The position numbers and the translations under genes are program-made. The notes beneath the pieces are model-generated. The model did no database searches. It was not told the origin of the DNA and saw nothing but the letters and a program-made list of their open reading frames with translations. A DNA stretch of 64,000 bases, from the NCBI GenBank assembly GCA_019722365.1, contig JADFUC010001435.1, positions 1-64,000 on the forward strand. The letters are read 5' to 3'. The stretch comes from Lithospermum erythrorhizon (taxonomy: Eukaryota > Streptophyta > Magnoliopsida > Boraginales > Boraginaceae). Positions within the stretch are counted from its first letter, which is position 1; every line of letters starts with the position of its first letter. This document shows, piece after piece, positions 61,192-64,000 of the stretch.

Positions 61192-64000
61192 TGTGACGCC
61201 CAGGCTGGAATAATAGTAAGTTGTATAATAATATGTTGACAATTACTTGTATTATAACGATTAATCGGTAAGATCTAGAAATCGCTCATAACCCCTTAAG
61301 TATCCACGAGAACCCAAACTAGCAATATCTGATTACTAAGGTGAACACTAAGTTCCGGTAATCACGTTTAACCAACTTAGATAAATGAATTGATACGATT
61401 GTCGCAGCAGGCCTGATAAAAGGGAATAAATTAAATTGATTTACGCGCTCCTTGCCGCCGGGCGATTGCCTTCTGATTCTTTATGTAGCGATCTAGTCGT
61501 AGGCTAACCATAAGAAGTGTGTGGAAACACCCACAACTTTTCTTTACTCGAGTATGGGCGAATAAACATTTATGGCGTCCATCGGCAATCGGTCTATTTG
61601 TGTGAAGGCACGAAGATCTTCCTTGTATATCAGGGCCAGGATAAATCCCTCCCGATATATCAACATCTATCAATTATACTCATTGTGACAATATGCAGTT
61701 ATAGTCCCGACTTAAGAGCGGGCAGTTTGGTCGTAGTCAAAATGGAGCTCGCTATAACCTGAGATAGTTCTATATAAAGTAGGTCTAAATTGTCGAACCT
61801 AAAATTATAAACAAATATCCTTAGGACCACGAGATATACATATCTTATGAATTCGTTTAGGTCGTACCGAGCTCAGGTCGCGGACCGACCCACGGTATTG
61901 ATAAAGTCTGGGGCTAACGTGATCCCGATCTTGATCGTAATCAAAAACGCCGTATTGGTAAATATAATGCGTAAGCTACTGACTTCTCGACATCGACGAG
62001 GCCTTTGGCCTCCTATGTTTAGGCTTGAGGTGTAAATTAACAAAATTAATGTTGCCTGCAAAGCATAGACTAACCTAGAGTTTAACTTTTCACTCATCGA
62101 GGATCTGATACATGTATATTATATATTTCAGCGGCATGAAATAAATAATGAGTAACTATATGAATGAATCACGCATTCATGTAGTTTTTAGTTAACTGTC
62201 CCGATTAAAACACAAAGGAACTTTTGTTTTAATCAATTATAACTTATTCGAGAGAAGTGAATGGGCTTGTCCCAGCTGAACTTTGCGTTCAATTCATACA
62301 TTAAACAATGAAACCAAGCTTGGTTGAATCGTAGGGGAAGGATACCGACTCAGGATCGTGCTTAAATCCATTACATGGATCCTTTAGGCTTTGCATGACT
62401 TCTTAGATCATTTCGTGATATGTAAGCGAAAGGATAGTGATTACAATGCATCGCTTCTGAAATACCACTACAATGAGTCTTTACATTCGTCGACCCGGTC
62501 TACTCGACGAGTCATTGATGACTAAGATTATCATAGTCATGCATGACTATGATCAAAATGGATTTGACCGGCTTCTCGGGGTTACATGCGGTAGGTTTAC
62601 AACACAACTCGAAGTGTGTTAAAGCACTTATCATCTTATAAATGCGCGTGCTTTTAGCAGCATTACACAGCCAAAGCAGTTATTTGGTGAAGTTGTATCT
62701 GAGTTCAAGTTTCCTTTTAGTTTACTCGTGAGCATAGACTTCGGTCCTATTATTGCAATTCTTGGCTAATAGCTTTTGATAGATACCTGTTGTCGTATCT
62801 TCTTATATCAGCATTCGATTCTGATGAAGATCGGCAAGCCCGGTCGAATTCCATTATATTTTATAGTTACCCTCATTCACTTAAAGTTCTTCACAAAGCG
62901 TGTCCGAATCAGCGTGAATACGCTTTAGTAAAACTTCACAATTCAATCACGGGGAATCGTACTGCGGTGGAAATCAATGAGTGGTTCCGTTATTATGCCG
63001 TTCGCGACGATTGTGCCTTGATTCATTTACCGATTGGAGTTAAATGTGATTATCGAACTTAGTGTTCAACTTGAAGCAATTGTATATTACTAGTGTAGAT
63101 TTCTCAATGATAATTTAAGGGGTTATGGCGATTCTTTAGATCTTCTTGCGTTAATCGTTATAATAATAGTAATTGAATTGATTGTGTATTATACAACTTG
63201 CAATGTCGAGCCTGAAGATTATTGCTTGTCTGATGGCGTTCGAGTTATATTTAAATGTATGAAATTAAAGAGAACTATATAATTGAGACATGTATTTCTC
63301 GATTACAAAGAGATTCATTTTATGTAGAATATCGATTGAACAAATAGAATCAATTAAATAGTTATTTAAATTGTTAAAGGTAATTTTGAGTAATATCGAT
63401 AGCAGAAAGATTATTGATATTATTGACTTCATTACTATTTAATTAGCAATTAAATAGTTCAACTGATGCTTGACTTCGTTAGTGTCTTAACGAACTAATA
63501 GAGTTAGCAGTCAACTAATAGCAACGGGTGCTTATGGGCTTGTTTTTAACTGGCCTTATATAAAAAGCTTTAGAGTTTTAAATCAAAGTTTTTGTAAAAA
63601 CTTTCATAAAAACCTAGTAACCGCCCACTTTGGCCGAAGTCTCCCAAAATTTTGGGGTTTCTGGTTTGTTCATCGCTTGTTTACTAGCATAGATTAGTTC
63701 TTGATTGACCCTACGGTGTGGACTAGCAGAGATATCCCGCGATTGATATTACAACAAATTTGAAGGAAGTCAAATTCGCGTTGTGAATTTGAAGCGTCAA
63801 TGAATTTTGGTGGAATTTACTCAGCCTGGCTGTAAGTCCTCGATCATATATTTAATTATATGTTTTTGTATTGAATAATGTAGTATCTGTTTTAAGATAC
63901 AGGTATGGATTTGTATTTATACTCCCCAATATCCATAGTAATTTTCTTCGAGCTACGTCATAGTTGTGGTCTGTGACACATGACCTTGTAGCGACTTCTG
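61192..64000 (+). mobile_element. Probable LTR of a retrotransposon (runs off the window)
   Basis: The sequence starts TGTGACGCCCAGGC, a common start of long plant LTRs. At 63557-63568 a strong TATA-like TTATATAAAAAG is followed by a leader-like region with CTAGTAACCGCCCACTTTGG and CTTGATTGACCCTACGGTG, reminiscent of R-U5 sequence. The interval has a base composition unlike its AT-rich left neighbour and no gene. No primer-binding site, TSD or partner LTR is within the window, so this is a tentative call. The open frame at 62790-63062 (90 residues) has no recognisable domain. Confidence 0.4.

Noticed and set aside
62790..63062. 90-codon open frame as a gene
   Set aside because: No recognised motif, no splice or promoter signals of its own, and it lies inside a probable LTR.

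Overview
This is nuclear DNA of a flowering plant, almost certainly a eudicot. The genes have GT-AG introns, and the products are plant-specific: an ANTH clathrin adaptor, a nodulin-21/VTL iron transporter, a plant actin, a plant calmodulin-binding protein, an ABA2-type dehydrogenase and a GeBP/storekeeper protein. The DNA between them is very AT-rich and full of class II transposon remnants. The sequence does not let me name the species.

Layout. 1-24 kb is a transposon graveyard. It holds a decayed CACTA element (<1-4.4 kb) with a tandemly duplicated right end. Three hAT-type elements follow (10.1, 11.0 and 14.2 kb; two have perfect 8-bp target duplications). A small copia-type LTR element lies at 15.2-17.2 kb with a long-TIR MULE-like element inside it, and a larger MULE lies at 18.6-22.1 kb. 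That MULE carries a GRF zinc-finger ORF on one strand and a broken MuDR transposase on the other. Two decayed CYP716-like P450 copies are interspersed: one nearly full length (12.1-14.2 kb), one truncated (22.8-23.3 kb).

24-38 kb is genic. It contains the ANTH clathrin-assembly protein (+), the VTL-type vacuolar iron transporter (-), the mitochondrial complex III hinge subunit QCR6 (+, start codon split by an intron), and an ACT7-like actin (+, several indels in exon 3). 38-43 kb is sparse and holds an F-box/LRR pseudogene.

43-57 kb carries four genes, all on the minus strand: a large calmodulin-binding-domain protein, a plastid-targeted membrane protein with eight exons, an ABA2-like short-chain dehydrogenase whose short first exon looks broken, and an intronless GeBP-like transcription factor. 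A 0.7-kb compound microsatellite lies at 47.4-48.1 kb. 57-64 kb is AT-rich intergenic DNA with repeat relics and a probable LTR running towards the right edge.

The genes do not form a pathway or cluster; this is ordinary mixed plant gene space. Coordinates of spliced genes were worked out by hand from reading frame and splice consensus. Gene identities rest on recalled family motifs, not on a search. I found no convincing new multi-gene system. The most unusual items are the split start codon of QCR6, the clustered indels in actin, the TIR-bounded element that appears to carry a captured terminal exon, the broken ABA2-like first exon, and the SIGTQT repeats in the calmodulin-binding protein.
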